Both the position numbers and the translations under genes were made by a program. A stretch of DNA of 64,000 nucleotides from Pararobbsia alpina. GTDB lineage: Bacteria > Pseudomonadota > Gammaproteobacteria > Burkholderiales > Burkholderiaceae. The stretch lies in NCBI RefSeq assembly GCF_902859895.1, contig NZ_CADIKM010000001.1, positions 248,001 through 312,000 of the forward strand, given 5' to 3'. The notes under the pieces were generated by a model, which was not told where the DNA came from, did not search any database, and saw nothing but the letters and a program-made list of their open reading frames with translations. Of this stretch, positions 36,498-45,659 are shown one piece after another (the stretch's first letter is position 1; each line of letters opens with the position of its first letter).

Positions 36498-38843
36498 ATG
36501 TCCGACGTCCAAGCCCCTCCTCCTCCGCCCGACGACGAAACGGCTCGCCTCGCCGCATCCGACGCCGCCGCGTCCGCGTCGACATCAGCGTCGATACCCG
36601 CCGCGACGCACAATGGGGCGTCCGATCCCGCCGCGCCGAAACGCGAACGCAGGTCGATTGCGGCCTTGCCCGACCAGCTCGTCAGTCAAATCGCCGCGGG
36701 CGAAGTCGTCGAACGGCCCGCATCGGTGGTCAAGGAACTGCTTGAAAACGCACTCGATGCGGGCGCGACCACGGTCCGGATCACGCTCGATGAAGGGGGC
36801 GTCAAGCGGATCTCGATCGCCGACGACGGATATGGGATGCCGGCCGGCGAATTGCCGCTCGCGCTGCTGCGGCACGCGACGAGCAAGATCCGCACGCTGG
36901 CCGAACTCGAAGCGGTGACCACACTCGGTTTCCGCGGCGAAGCGCTCGCCTCGATCGCATCGGTCTCGCAGTTGTCGATCACGAGCCGTACCGCCGACGC
37001 CGCGCATGCCGCACGCATCGATGCCGAACACGGCGAGATCGCGCCTGCCGCGGGCGGTGTCGGCACGACGATCGAAATACGCGAGCTCTATTTCAATACG
37101 CCGGCGCGCCGGAAGTTTCTGAAGACCGACCAGACCGAACTCGGCCATTGCCTCGAAATGGTCCGCCGCGCCGCGCTCGCGCGCCCCGACGTCTCGTTCT
37201 CGGTCATGCACAACGGCCGCGCGCTCGAGCATTGGAACGCGGGCACGCCCGCACAACGCGTGGCGAAGGTACTCGGCGAAGGGTTCTCGCTCGCGCACCT
37301 GCCGCTCGACGAGCGGGCGGGACCGGTCGCAGTCTATGGCTTTGCGGGCTTGCCGACCGCGAGCCGCGGTCGGGCCGACCAGCAGTATTTCTTCGTCAAC
37401 GGCCGCTTCGTGCGCGACAAGCTGCTGACCCATGCCGTGCGCTCCGCCTACGAAGACGTGCTGCATGGCGATCGGTATCCGTCGTACGTACTGTTTCTCG
37501 AAGTGCCGCCTGAATCGGTCGACGTGAACGTGCATCCGTCGAAAATCGAAGTCCGGTTCCGCGAGTCGCGCTCGGTCCACCAGTTCGTCTTCCACGCCGT
37601 CCAGCGCGCGCTGGCGCGGCATGCGGGTGCGTCGCCCGACACGACCTCGCTCGGTCATGCAACGCAGATCGACGGAGCCGGGGGCGAAGGCCAGTTGTCG
37701 CGCGCCCTGGGCGGCGGCACGGGAAGCCAGGCCAACACGACCCAGTGGATCGCGCAGATGCGCATGCGCCAGGGCACCCTGCCGGTCGCCCAGCCGCTCG
37801 CGCTCTACGATGCACTGTACGGGCGACGCACTGGCAGCGACGGCGCGGACGGAACCGCTGCGGACGCTGGCGTGCCCAGACCCGCCTGGACGGCCCAGGT
37901 CGTTCCCGAGCCGGGCGCCGACAAACAGCCTGGGCTTGACGGCATGGCGGACGTATCGCCCGCGCACGCGCGAGGGTTCGATCCGGCAACGCCCGGCCGC
38001 CCCCTTGCGGAGGGTGTTCCGGGACAGGATGGCGCGGGCTGGGCCTACGCGGCGAACTACGAATCCGCCGGCCGCGGGCTCGAAGTGCGAAAAAACGTGC
38101 AGAGGTATGGCTCGGACACCGTGGATGCCGGTTTCGGTCAGCCCGGTTCCGGGGACTCGACTCCAGGAAGTTCCGGCGGAGCCGACGCAGCCCGTTACGA
38201 CGGCTCGAATGTGCGCGCCGGCGGATCGCCGGCCGACGCCTATGCAGGCCTGCCCGACGACGCACCGCTCGGCTACGCGCTCGGCCAGTTGCATGGCGTC
38301 TATATACTCGCGCAAAACACGCGCGGCCTCGTGCTCGTGGATATGCACGCGGCCCACGAACGCATTCTCTACGAGCAGTTCAAGACTGCGCTCGGGGACC
38401 ACGCGATCGCGGTCCAGCCGCTGCTGATTCCCCTTTCGATGTCCGCGAACCCGATCGAGGTGGGCACCGTCGAGGAAAACCGCGAGGTCCTCGACGCGCT
38501 CGGCTTCGACATCGCGGTGCTCTCCCCCACCGCGCTGGCCATCCGCGCGGTGCCCGCGCTGCTCAAGGAAGCCGACCTGATCTCGCTCGCCCGTGCGGTC
38601 CTAACCGACCTTCAGGCCTATGGCGGCTCGCGGATGCTGACCGAGCGCCAGCACGAGTTGCTGGGCACGTTGGCCTGCCATCACGCTGTACGTGCCAACC
38701 GCCGCCTGAACCACGATGAGATGAACGCCTTGCTGCGCCAGATGGAGACCACCGAACGCGCCGATCAATGCAATCATGGCCGGCCCACCTGGTTCCAGTT
38801 GACGATAGCCGATCTCGACCGGCTGTTCATGCGTGGCCAGTGA
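36498..38843 (+). CDS. mutL: DNA mismatch repair protein MutL
   Basis: A 781-residue MutL. The GHKL ATPase domain carries ELLENALDAGATTVRI, ADDGYGM, RHATSKI and GFRGEALASI. The C-terminal domain starts near 590 and holds DMHAAHERILYE (from residue 615), the nicking-endonuclease metal motif found in organisms without MutH. Further endonuclease elements are ACHHAVRA and CNHGRPTW. The protein should nick DNA near a mismatch recognised by MutS. The linker between domains, about 375-590, is Gly/Ala/Pro-rich and about twice the usual length. No ribosome site precedes the ATG; a TATAAT box lies directly upstream. miaA follows, as in many proteobacteria. Confidence 0.96.
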   Translation: MSDVQAPPPPPDDETARLAASDAAASASTSASIPAATHNGASDPAAPKRERRSIAALPDQLVSQIAAGEVVERPASVVKELLENALDAGATTVRITLDEGGVKRISIADDGYGMPAGELPLALLRHATSKIRTLAELEAVTTLGFRGEALASIASVSQLSITSRTADAAHAARIDAEHGEIAPAAGGVGTTIEIRELYFNTPARRKFLKTDQTELGHCLEMVRRAALARPDVSFSVMHNGRALEHWNAGTPAQRVAKVLGEGFSLAHLPLDERAGPVAVYGFAGLPTASRGRADQQYFFVNGRFVRDKLLTHAVRSAYEDVLHGDRYPSYVLFLEVPPESVDVNVHPSKIEVRFRESRSVHQFVFHAVQRALARHAGASPDTTSLGHATQIDGAGGEGQLSRALGGGTGSQANTTQWIAQMRMRQGTLPVAQPLALYDALYGRRTGSDGADGTAADAGVPRPAWTAQVVPEPGADKQPGLDGMADVSPAHARGFDPATPGRPLAEGVPGQDGAGWAYAANYESAGRGLEVRKNVQRYGSDTVDAGFGQPGSGDSTPGSSGGADAARYDGSNVRAGGSPADAYAGLPDDAPLGYALGQLHGVYILAQNTRGLVLVDMHAAHERILYEQFKTALGDHAIAVQPLLIPLSMSANPIEVGTVEENREVLDALGFDIAVLSPTALAIRAVPALLKEADLISLARAVLTDLQAYGGSRMLTERQHELLGTLACHHAVRANRRLNHDEMNALLRQMETTERADQCNHGRPTWFQLTIADLDRLFMRGQ

Positions 38844-38947
38844 CGGTTCGCCGATGATGAATGTGATCCACTCGACGAGTCGCTCGCGACCGTGCGCCGA
38901 ATATGACGGCGCGCACATGAAGACACTCCGATGACGGCGGCTTTGTC

Positions 38948-39877
38948 ATGACCGTCCAGATCGCCTGCCTGCTGGGCCCGACCGCCTCGGGCAAGACTGC
39001 CGCCGCGCTTGCGCTGGCCGCGCGCGAGCCGATCGAAATCATCAGTGTCGATTCGGCGCTCGTCTATCGCGAAATGGATATCGGCACGGCCAAGCCCAGC
39101 GCGGCCGAACTCGCGAGCGTCCCGCATCACCTGATCGATATCGTCGATCCTGCCGATGCCTATTCGGCGGCCGAGTTTCATGACGACGCATTGCGCCTCG
39201 TCGGCGAGATCCTCGCGCGTGGCCGACGTCCCGTGCTGGTCGGCGGCACGATGCTCTACTACAAGGCATTGACGACAGGGCTCAACGATCTGCCCGCGGC
39301 CGACCCCGAACTGCGCGCGCGGCTCGACGCCGAAGCATCGCGCGACGGATGGCCCGCGATGCATGCGCGGCTTGCCGAAGTCGATCCGGTGACCGCCGCA
39401 CGGCTACCCGAAAACGATTCACAACGGATCCAGCGAGCGCTCGAAATCTACCTGCTGAGCGGCCAGCAGATGTCGGCCTTGCTCGATGCCCCCCGGCGGC
39501 GGCCGAAGACGGAATACCGCTTCATGCCGATCGCACTCGAACCGTCGGATCGCGCGGTGCTCCATGAGCGCATTGCGCACCGCTTCGACATGATGCTCGG
39601 AAACGGCCTGATCGAGGAAGTCGAGCGCCTCAAGGCGCGTGGCGACCTCGACACCTCAATGCCCTCGATGCGCTGCGTCGGGTACCGGCAGGTCTGGGAA
39701 TATCTCGACGGCGAGACCGATCGCGCGACGATGCGCGACAAGGGCGTGTTCGCCACCCGCCAGCTCTGCAAGCGCCAGTTGACGTGGCTGCGCTCGATTC
39801 CCGAACGCGCGATCGTCGATTGCTGCGCGAGCGACGCAACGGATCGCGTGCTCGCGCTGATGGCTAGCCTAGGCTAG
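38948..39877 (+). CDS. miaA: tRNA dimethylallyltransferase
   Basis: A 309-residue enzyme that adds a dimethylallyl group to A37 of tRNAs reading UNN codons. The P-loop [10 protein letters not shown] is at the start; [38 protein letters not shown] and [11 protein letters not shown] are diagnostic. It lies downstream of mutL with about 100 bases between. Its stop codon shares CTAG with the stop of convergent purM, so the genes overlap by four bases with no room for a terminator. Confidence 0.96.
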   Translation: MTVQIACLLGPTASGKTAAALALAAREPIEIISVDSALVYREMDIGTAKPSAAELASVPHHLIDIVDPADAYSAAEFHDDALRLVGEILARGRRPVLVGGTMLYYKALTTGLNDLPAADPELRARLDAEASRDGWPAMHARLAEVDPVTAARLPENDSQRIQRALEIYLLSGQQMSALLDAPRRRPKTEYRFMPIALEPSDRAVLHERIAHRFDMMLGNGLIEEVERLKARGDLDTSMPSMRCVGYRQVWEYLDGETDRATMRDKGVFATRQLCKRQLTWLRSIPERAIVDCCASDATDRVLALMASLG

Positions 39878-40929
39878 ATCACGACCGTCTGGGCTTCGCC
39901 TTCGGCGCCGCGACGGATCGTGCCGATCTGCCAGACCGTTTCGCCCGCGCCCGCGAGCAGGTCCTGAGCCGCTGCCGCATCCGCGGCCGACACGACGAGC
40001 ACCATGCCGATGCCGCAATTGAATACGCGATGCATTTCCGCATCGGCGACACCACCGTGTTTCTGCAGCCATGAGAACAGCGGCGGCAACGGCCATGCGC
40101 GATGGTCGAGTTCGGCGGTCAGCCCTGCTTGCAGGATCCGCGGCACATTTTCGACGAGCCCGCCGCCCGTGATGTGGGCCAGGCCCTTGACCTTGATCTG
40201 CTTCATCAGCGCGAGCACCGGCTTGACATAGATCCGTGTCGGCGCCATCAGCGCATCGGTCAGCGAACGGCCGTCGAAATCGGCATCGAGGTCGGGTTTC
40301 GCCCGTTCGATGATCTTGCGCACGAGCGAAAAACCGTTCGAATGAATGCCGCTCGACGCGAGGCCCAGCACGACGTCGCCCGGTTCGATCGACTTGCCGT
40401 CGATGATCTCGCTTTTTTCGACCGCGCCGACCGCAAAACCCGCGAGATCGTATTCGCCATCGGGATACATGCCCGGCATTTCCGCGGTCTCGCCGCCGAT
40501 CAGCGCGCAGCCCGACAGCTCACAGCCTTCGGCGATGCCCTTGATCACGCGGGCCGCGGTATCGACATCGAGCTTGCCGCAGGCGAAATAGTCGAGGAAA
40601 AACAGGGGTTCGGCGCCCTGCACCAGAATGTCGTTGACGCTCATCGCCACGAGGTCCTGGCCGACGGTATCGTGTTTGTCGAGCTGGAAAGCGAGCTTGA
40701 GCTTCGTCCCGACGCCGTCGGTGCCCGATACCAGCACCGGCTCGCGGTAGCGCTTGGGCACTTCGAACAAGGCGCCAAAGCCGCCGATGCCGCCCAGCAC
40801 GCCGTCGCGCAACGTCTTTTTCGCAAACGGCTTGATACGATCGATCAAGGCGTCGCCGGCGTCGATATCGACGCCGGCATCGCGATAAGACAGACCAGTT
40901 GCAGGAGTGCCGACTTTCGGATCATTCAT
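39874..40929 (-). CDS. purM: phosphoribosylformylglycinamidine cyclo-ligase (AIR synthetase)
   Basis: A 351-residue enzyme that closes the imidazole ring in purine synthesis using ATP. It begins with the conserved [15 protein letters not shown], then [40 protein letters not shown] and [24 protein letters not shown] in typical order (quoted in parts). It is a single gene divergent from hda and convergent with miaA, sharing the CTAG stop overlap. Confidence 0.97.
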   Translation of the reverse strand: MNDPKVGTPATGLSYRDAGVDIDAGDALIDRIKPFAKKTLRDGVLGGIGGFGALFEVPKRYREPVLVSGTDGVGTKLKLAFQLDKHDTVGQDLVAMSVNDILVQGAEPLFFLDYFACGKLDVDTAARVIKGIAEGCELSGCALIGGETAEMPGMYPDGEYDLAGFAVGAVEKSEIIDGKSIEPGDVVLGLASSGIHSNGFSLVRKIIERAKPDLDADFDGRSLTDALMAPTRIYVKPVLALMKQIKVKGLAHITGGGLVENVPRILQAGLTAELDHRAWPLPPLFSWLQKHGGVADAEMHRVFNCGIGMVLVVSAADAAAAQDLLAGAGETVWQIGTIRRGAEGEAQTVVI

Positions 40930-41044
40930 GGCGGGGGAAACAATGAGGTTCGGTAGAATGCGGATTTTAACCGATGGGATAGGTTGTCACTGACTTATCG
41001 GTGTCGCGCACCGCGCCGTTCATTCCTCATACCCGGTCCTTCCA

Positions 41045-41788
41045 TTGTTGGTGCCTCCCTTGCCTCTTGCGCCCCCTGTCCGCCAGCTCGTGCTCGACCT
41101 CGGCACGCCGCCGCCGGCGACGTTCGACAATTTCGTGACAGGCGGCAACCTCGAACCGGTCGCGCGTCTGCGGGGACTGTTCGACGGCCTATCCGCCACT
41201 GCCGAACCGCCGGCGGACCGCACTTTCTATCTCTGGGGGGAGAACGGCAGCGGACGCAGCCATCTTCTGTACGCGCTTTGCCACGCGGCGCCGGCTGACC
41301 GCGCACGCCACGCAGGTCCGCACAGCCCGCTTGCGGCGTTCGAGTTCGAGCCCGAAATCGTGCTGTATTCGGTCGACGACGTGAACGGGCTGTCGAGCGC
41401 GCAGCAAATCGCCCTGTTCAATCTGTTCAATGAGGTGCGCGCGCACGCGCGCCACGCGCTCGTCGTCGCCGGAAACGCGGCGCCGCTCGCCCTCACGGTG
41501 CGCGACGACTTGCGCACGCGGCTCGGCTGGGGCCTCGTCTACCAGATTGCGCCGCTCGACGATGCGGGCAAGATGCTCGCGCTCAAGAATGCCGCACGCG
41601 CGCGCGGCATCGCGCTCGCTGATGATGTGCCGCCTTACCTGCTCACCCATTTCAAGCGCGATATGCCGAGCCTGATGGCGCTGTTCGACGCGCTCGACCG
41701 CTTTTCGCTCGAGCAGAAACGCGCGGTCACGCTGCCCCTGCTGCGTGCGATGTTGGCCAGTCTCGACGGCGAATTACAGGATGGCTGA
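41045..41788 (+). CDS. hda: DnaA regulatory inactivator Hda
   Basis: A 247-residue DnaA-like AAA+ protein without the DNA-binding domain. The clamp-binding motif QLVLDLG near the N-terminus recruits it to the beta clamp, where it stimulates ATP hydrolysis by DnaA to prevent re-initiation. It has FDNFVTGGN, the P-loop-like WGENGSGRSHLLYAL, YSVDDVNGL in the Walker B position and RDDLRTRLGWGL. The start is a TTG or GTG (41045, 41048 or 41051), with no strong ribosome site. A 20-base-scale gap leads to the HAD gene and pcnB, with which it likely forms an operon. Confidence 0.94.
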   Translation: MLVPPLPLAPPVRQLVLDLGTPPPATFDNFVTGGNLEPVARLRGLFDGLSATAEPPADRTFYLWGENGSGRSHLLYALCHAAPADRARHAGPHSPLAAFEFEPEIVLYSVDDVNGLSSAQQIALFNLFNEVRAHARHALVVAGNAAPLALTVRDDLRTRLGWGLVYQIAPLDDAGKMLALKNAARARGIALADDVPPYLLTHFKRDMPSLMALFDALDRFSLEQKRAVTLPLLRAMLASLDGELQDG

Positions 41789-41843
41789 GATTATCCGGAA
41801 CGATCGCCCGAACGCTCTCCCCGCTTCAAGTAAAATGCGCCCC

Positions 41844-42542
41844 ATGACTAAAGCCGCACGCAATCTCGCGCTGTTCGATCTCGATCACACCCTGCTGCCC
41901 ACCGACAGCGACCACGAATGGGGTCGTTTCATGGTCAAGCTCGGCATTGTCGACGAACCCGCCTTCAGCCTCGCGCACGAGCGTTTCTATGCGGACTACA
42001 AGGCCGGCTGCCTTGACATCCATGCCTACCTGCGCTTTTCGCTCGCACCGCTCGCCCGCCACTCGCGCGCGCAGTTGCACGAGTGGCACCGCCAGTTCAT
42101 GGCCGAGGTCATCGAGCCCGCGCTGCTCCCGGTCGCGCTCGAACTCGTGCGCGAACACCAGGATGCCGGCGACTTGTGCTGCCTGATCACGGCGACCAAC
42201 GCATTCGTGACCGAGCCGATCGGACGCGCCTTCGGCATCGAGTGCCTCATCGCACCGATGCCCGCGACACTTGACGGCGACCCGCACGGCCCGTACACGG
42301 GTGAGCTCGACGGCATTCCGAGCTTCCAGGAAGGCAAGATCATCCGCACCGAAGAATGGCTCAAGTCCCTCGACAAGGACTGGTCGAGCTTCGAGCGCAG
42401 TTATTTCTACAGCGATTCCCGGAACGACATTCCCCTGCTCGAGAAAGTCACCGATCCGATCGCGACGAACCCCGATCCGACGCTGCGCGAACATGCGCTC
42501 CAGAAGGGCTGGCGGATTCTCGAACTGTTCGAAGCCAAGTGA
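41844..42542 (+). CDS. HAD-IB family hydrolase (SerB-like phosphatase)
   Basis: A 232-residue HAD phosphatase. The catalytic motif I DLDHTLLPTDSD carries the nucleophile Asp and the general acid Asp. Motif II is LITATNAFV, and the C-terminal SDSRNDIPLLE supplies the metal-binding aspartates. The family (TIGR01490-like) includes phosphoserine phosphatase relatives and CicA; the substrate is unknown. Two ATGs, 41835 and 41844, are possible; I use the second because the conserved sequence starts there. Its TGA overlaps the pcnB GTG start as GTGA, so the pair is coupled. Confidence 0.92.
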   Translation: MTKAARNLALFDLDHTLLPTDSDHEWGRFMVKLGIVDEPAFSLAHERFYADYKAGCLDIHAYLRFSLAPLARHSRAQLHEWHRQFMAEVIEPALLPVALELVREHQDAGDLCCLITATNAFVTEPIGRAFGIECLIAPMPATLDGDPHGPYTGELDGIPSFQEGKIIRTEEWLKSLDKDWSSFERSYFYSDSRNDIPLLEKVTDPIATNPDPTLREHALQKGWRILELFEAK

Positions 42543-44152
42543 TAAAAAAACTGATACGCCGGCTCCTGGGCCAGGACCCGAACACAAGCCCGGACGACCG
42601 CAAGGCCGGAGCCTTGGCTGCTGCCTTGCCGAAGACGCCGACGGTGCCCACCGTGGTATCGGCCGATATTCACCATATCGACCCGGGGCTGATCTCGCGC
42701 AATGCGGTCCGCGTAACAGACACGCTCCAGCAAGCCGGCTTTCGCGCCTTCATCGTCGGCGGCGCCGTGCGCGACCTGCTGCTCGGCGTCGCGCCGAAGG
42801 ATTTCGACGTCGCCACCGATGCGACGCCCGAGGAAGTGCAGAAGCTGTTCCGCCGCGCACGGATCATCGGCCGGCGGTTCCAGATCGTGCATGTGCAGTT
42901 CGGTCAGGAAATCATCGAGACGTCCACCTTCCGCGCGCTGGTCGACCAGCCCGGCGGCGACGGCGAGAACGAAGGCAAAGGCTCGCCGGAAGCCCGGGCC
43001 GCCGCGAAGGCCGTCGTGAAGACGCAGACCGAAGCCCCCCGCCGACTCAAGCGCGCCGATCTCGACCGACGCACCCATGCGGTCGACGCGAGTGGCCGCG
43101 TCTTGCGCGACAACGTTTGGGGCGAACAGCACGAGGACGCGACACGCCGCGATTTCACGATCAACGCGATGTACTACGATCCGGCGACGCAGACCGTGCT
43201 CGACTATCACGACGGGATGGCCGATATTCGCGCACGCACGCTGCGCATGATCGGCGACCCCGCGACGCGGTTCCGCGAAGATCCGGTGCGCATGCTGCGC
43301 GTCGTGCGTTTCGCGGCCAAGCTCGGTTTCGAGATCGACCCTGCGACGCGCGCGCCGATCACGAGACTCGCCGACCTGATCAACAATGTGCCGGCCGCTC
43401 GTCTGTTCGACGAGATGCTCAAGCTGCTGCTCTCGGGCCACGCGCTCGCCTGCCTGCAGCGGCTGCGCGCCGAAGGGCTCCATCATGGCCTGTTGCCGCT
43501 GCTCGATGTCGTGCTCGAGCAGCCGCACGGCGAGAAGTTCGTCACGCTCGCACTGACGAGCACCGATGACCGCGTGCGCGCGAACAAGCCGGTCTCGCCG
43601 GGTTTCCTGTTCGCGGCACTGCTCTGGCAGCAAGTACAGGACCGCTGGCAGAAACACACCGCGAACGGCGACTATCCGATTCCCGGGCTGCATCGCGCGA
43701 TGGACGAGGTGCTCGACACGCAGACCGAAAAACTCGCGATCCAGAAACGCTTCGTCGCCGATATGAAGGAAATCTGGTCGATGCAGCCGCGCCTCGAAAA
43801 GCATAGCGGCCGTACCGCCTTCAAGCTGCTCGAGCATCCGCGCTTTCGCGCCGCCTACGACTTCCTCGTGCTCCGGTGTGAATCGGGCGAGCTCGATGCC
43901 GAAGTCGGCCAGTGGTGGACCGATTTTGTCGACGGCGATATCGGCGCGCGCGACGCCCTGCTCACGCAAGGCTCCGCCAAGGAACGCGGCCCGCGCCGCC
44001 GGCGGCGCCGAGGCGGGCGCAAGGCAGGTGGTGAGGAAGGCGGCCAGGCGGGGGACAGTACCGACCACGACGGAGGTGAAGGTGGCAACGGGCACGCAGG
44101 AGCCGAGCGCGACTACCATCACGAAAACGGCGGCGGTTACAAGGGCGACTGA
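42539..44152 (+). CDS. pcnB: poly(A) polymerase I
   Basis: A 537-residue nucleotidyltransferase that adds poly(A) tails to RNA and promotes decay. It starts with GTG (IKKLIRRLLGQD) overlapping the HAD stop. The NTase motif GGAVRDLLLGVAPKDFDVAT and the metal aspartates are present, followed by RIIGRRFQIVHV, RRDFTINAMYYD and RMLRVVRFAAKLGF. Compared with E. coli there is an insertion of about 35 residues between FRALVDQPG and LRDNVWG, and the basic tail (RRRRRRGG) ends in a Gly/His-rich acidic segment. The basic tail is typical of PcnB; the insertion is not. Confidence 0.94.
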   Translation: MIKKLIRRLLGQDPNTSPDDRKAGALAAALPKTPTVPTVVSADIHHIDPGLISRNAVRVTDTLQQAGFRAFIVGGAVRDLLLGVAPKDFDVATDATPEEVQKLFRRARIIGRRFQIVHVQFGQEIIETSTFRALVDQPGGDGENEGKGSPEARAAAKAVVKTQTEAPRRLKRADLDRRTHAVDASGRVLRDNVWGEQHEDATRRDFTINAMYYDPATQTVLDYHDGMADIRARTLRMIGDPATRFREDPVRMLRVVRFAAKLGFEIDPATRAPITRLADLINNVPAARLFDEMLKLLLSGHALACLQRLRAEGLHHGLLPLLDVVLEQPHGEKFVTLALTSTDDRVRANKPVSPGFLFAALLWQQVQDRWQKHTANGDYPIPGLHRAMDEVLDTQTEKLAIQKRFVADMKEIWSMQPRLEKHSGRTAFKLLEHPRFRAAYDFLVLRCESGELDAEVGQWWTDFVDGDIGARDALLTQGSAKERGPRRRRRRGGRKAGGEEGGQAGDSTDHDGGEGGNGHAGAERDYHHENGGGYKGD

Positions 44153-44287
44153 GCGTGGGCTGCGGCGCGACGCTGGCAAGCGGCACTGCGCAGGAAGTGG
44201 CAAGATGCACGTCGTACTCGCTGATCGATGCACAGGGCGTCGATCGATTCGACGATCGACGGGATCTGTAACGAACGAAGCAATAAG

Positions 44288-44803
44288 ATGACGTTAGCCT
44301 ATCTTGGCCTGGGTGCGAACCTCGGCGATGCGCGGCAGACGCTCAAGGATGCAGTCGTCTGCCTGGCCCAGCATGCCAGCGTGACCGTGCTCGCCAAGTC
44401 GAGCTTCTACCGGTCCGCGCCGGTCGATGCGGGCGGCGACGACTATTTGAACGTCGCCGCGGCGATCGATACGACACTTAGCGCCCAACAATTGCTCGCG
44501 CTATGTCTTTCGATCGAACACCATTTCGGACGCGAACGGCCGTTTCGGAACGCGCCGCGCACGCTCGACCTCGATGTGCTGCTATACGGCCAAGAGACGA
44601 TCGACTCGCCGCAGCTTGTCGTCCCGCATCCGCGCATGACGCGCCGTGCATTCGTGGTCGTACCGCTGCTTGAACTGGATCCGGCCCTCGAGATTCCCGG
44701 GCTCGGCCTCTTGCAGGGTTTTCTCGCGGATGTGGCCGACCAGCGCATCGAAAGGGTCGAAGTATGCCAGTGCCGTATCGCGACCCGCTCCCCCTCTTCC
44801 TGA
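44288..44803 (+). CDS. folK: 2-amino-4-hydroxy-6-hydroxymethyldihydropteridine pyrophosphokinase
   Basis: A 171-residue folate enzyme that transfers pyrophosphate from ATP to the pterin. It reads [16 protein letters not shown], then [37 protein letters not shown] and [17 protein letters not shown], the standard HPPK signature with the two metal aspartates in LDLDVL. An upstream in-frame ATG adds 20 unlikely residues. panB follows 40 bases later. Confidence 0.96.
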   Translation: MTLAYLGLGANLGDARQTLKDAVVCLAQHASVTVLAKSSFYRSAPVDAGGDDYLNVAAAIDTTLSAQQLLALCLSIEHHFGRERPFRNAPRTLDLDVLLYGQETIDSPQLVVPHPRMTRRAFVVVPLLELDPALEIPGLGLLQGFLADVADQRIERVEVCQCRIATRSPSS

Positions 44804-44843
44804 ACCGCACGCCGTGCCGGCGTGCTCCCCTGGAGCCTGTTCG

Positions 44844-45659
44844 ATGAGTTATCTCCAAGAGACAGCGCGCACGGCCGTGACCGTGCCGCGTCTCGCTGAA
44901 ATGCGCGCGCGCGGCGAAAAGATCGCCATGCTCACCGCCTACGACGCGAGCTTTGCCGCGGTCTGCGATGCGGAGGGAGTCGATTCGGTCCTGATCGGCG
45001 ATTCGCTTGGCAATGTATTGCAAGGCCATCGGACGACCTTGCCGGTGACACTGGCCGACATCGCCTACCACACGGCCTCGGTCGCGCGCGGCACCCGCAG
45101 CGCACTCGTGATCGCCGACCTGCCGTTCGGCACCTACGGCACGCCGGCCGATGCCTTCAACAATGCGGTAGCGCTCATGCGTGCCGGTGCGCAGATGGTC
45201 AAGCTCGAAGGGGGCGAATGGCTCGCCGAGACGATCCGCTTTCTGGTCGAACGCGCGGTCCCGGTCTGTGCGCATGTCGGCCTGACGCCGCAGTCGGTTC
45301 ACGCATTCGGCGGCTTCAAGGTACAGGGCAAGACCGATGCGGGCGCCGAGCAGTTGCGACGCGATGCGCTGGCGGTCGAGCAGGCGGGTGCACAACTCCT
45401 CGTGATCGAGGCGGTCCCGGGCGCGCTCGCGAACGACGTCACGCAGTCGCTTGCGATTCCGACCATCGGGATCGGCGCGGGCGCCGGCTGTTCAGGCCAG
45501 GTGCTCGTGCTGCACGACATGCTCGGCATCTTCCCCGGCAAGCGGCCGCGTTTCGTGAAGAACTTCCTGGAGGAAAACGGCAGCGTGCAGAACGCGATCG
45601 GCGCCTATATACGTGCCGTCAAGGACGGTTCGTTTCCCGGGCCCGAGCATACGTTCTAG
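44844..45659 (+). CDS. panB: 3-methyl-2-oxobutanoate hydroxymethyltransferase
   Basis: A 271-residue enzyme that makes ketopantoate from ketoisovalerate and methylene-tetrahydrofolate, the first step of pantothenate synthesis. Motifs include [41 protein letters not shown] and [14 protein letters not shown] with the conserved catalytic glutamate before it (VIEAVP). It is last in the hda-pcnB-folK-panB run. Its stop shares CTAG with the stop of the convergent pabB-pabC gene. Confidence 0.97.
   Translation: MSYLQETARTAVTVPRLAEMRARGEKIAMLTAYDASFAAVCDAEGVDSVLIGDSLGNVLQGHRTTLPVTLADIAYHTASVARGTRSALVIADLPFGTYGTPADAFNNAVALMRAGAQMVKLEGGEWLAETIRFLVERAVPVCAHVGLTPQSVHAFGGFKVQGKTDAGAEQLRRDALAVEQAGAQLLVIEAVPGALANDVTQSLAIPTIGIGAGAGCSGQVLVLHDMLGIFPGKRPRFVKNFLEENGSVQNAIGAYIRAVKDGSFPGPEHTF

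Noticed and set aside
36585-38402. 605-codon minus-strand ORF
   Set aside because: Antisense shadow of mutL, whose motifs are unambiguous on the other strand.
42407-44233. 608-codon minus-strand ORF
   Set aside because: Antisense shadow of pcnB and the HAD gene.
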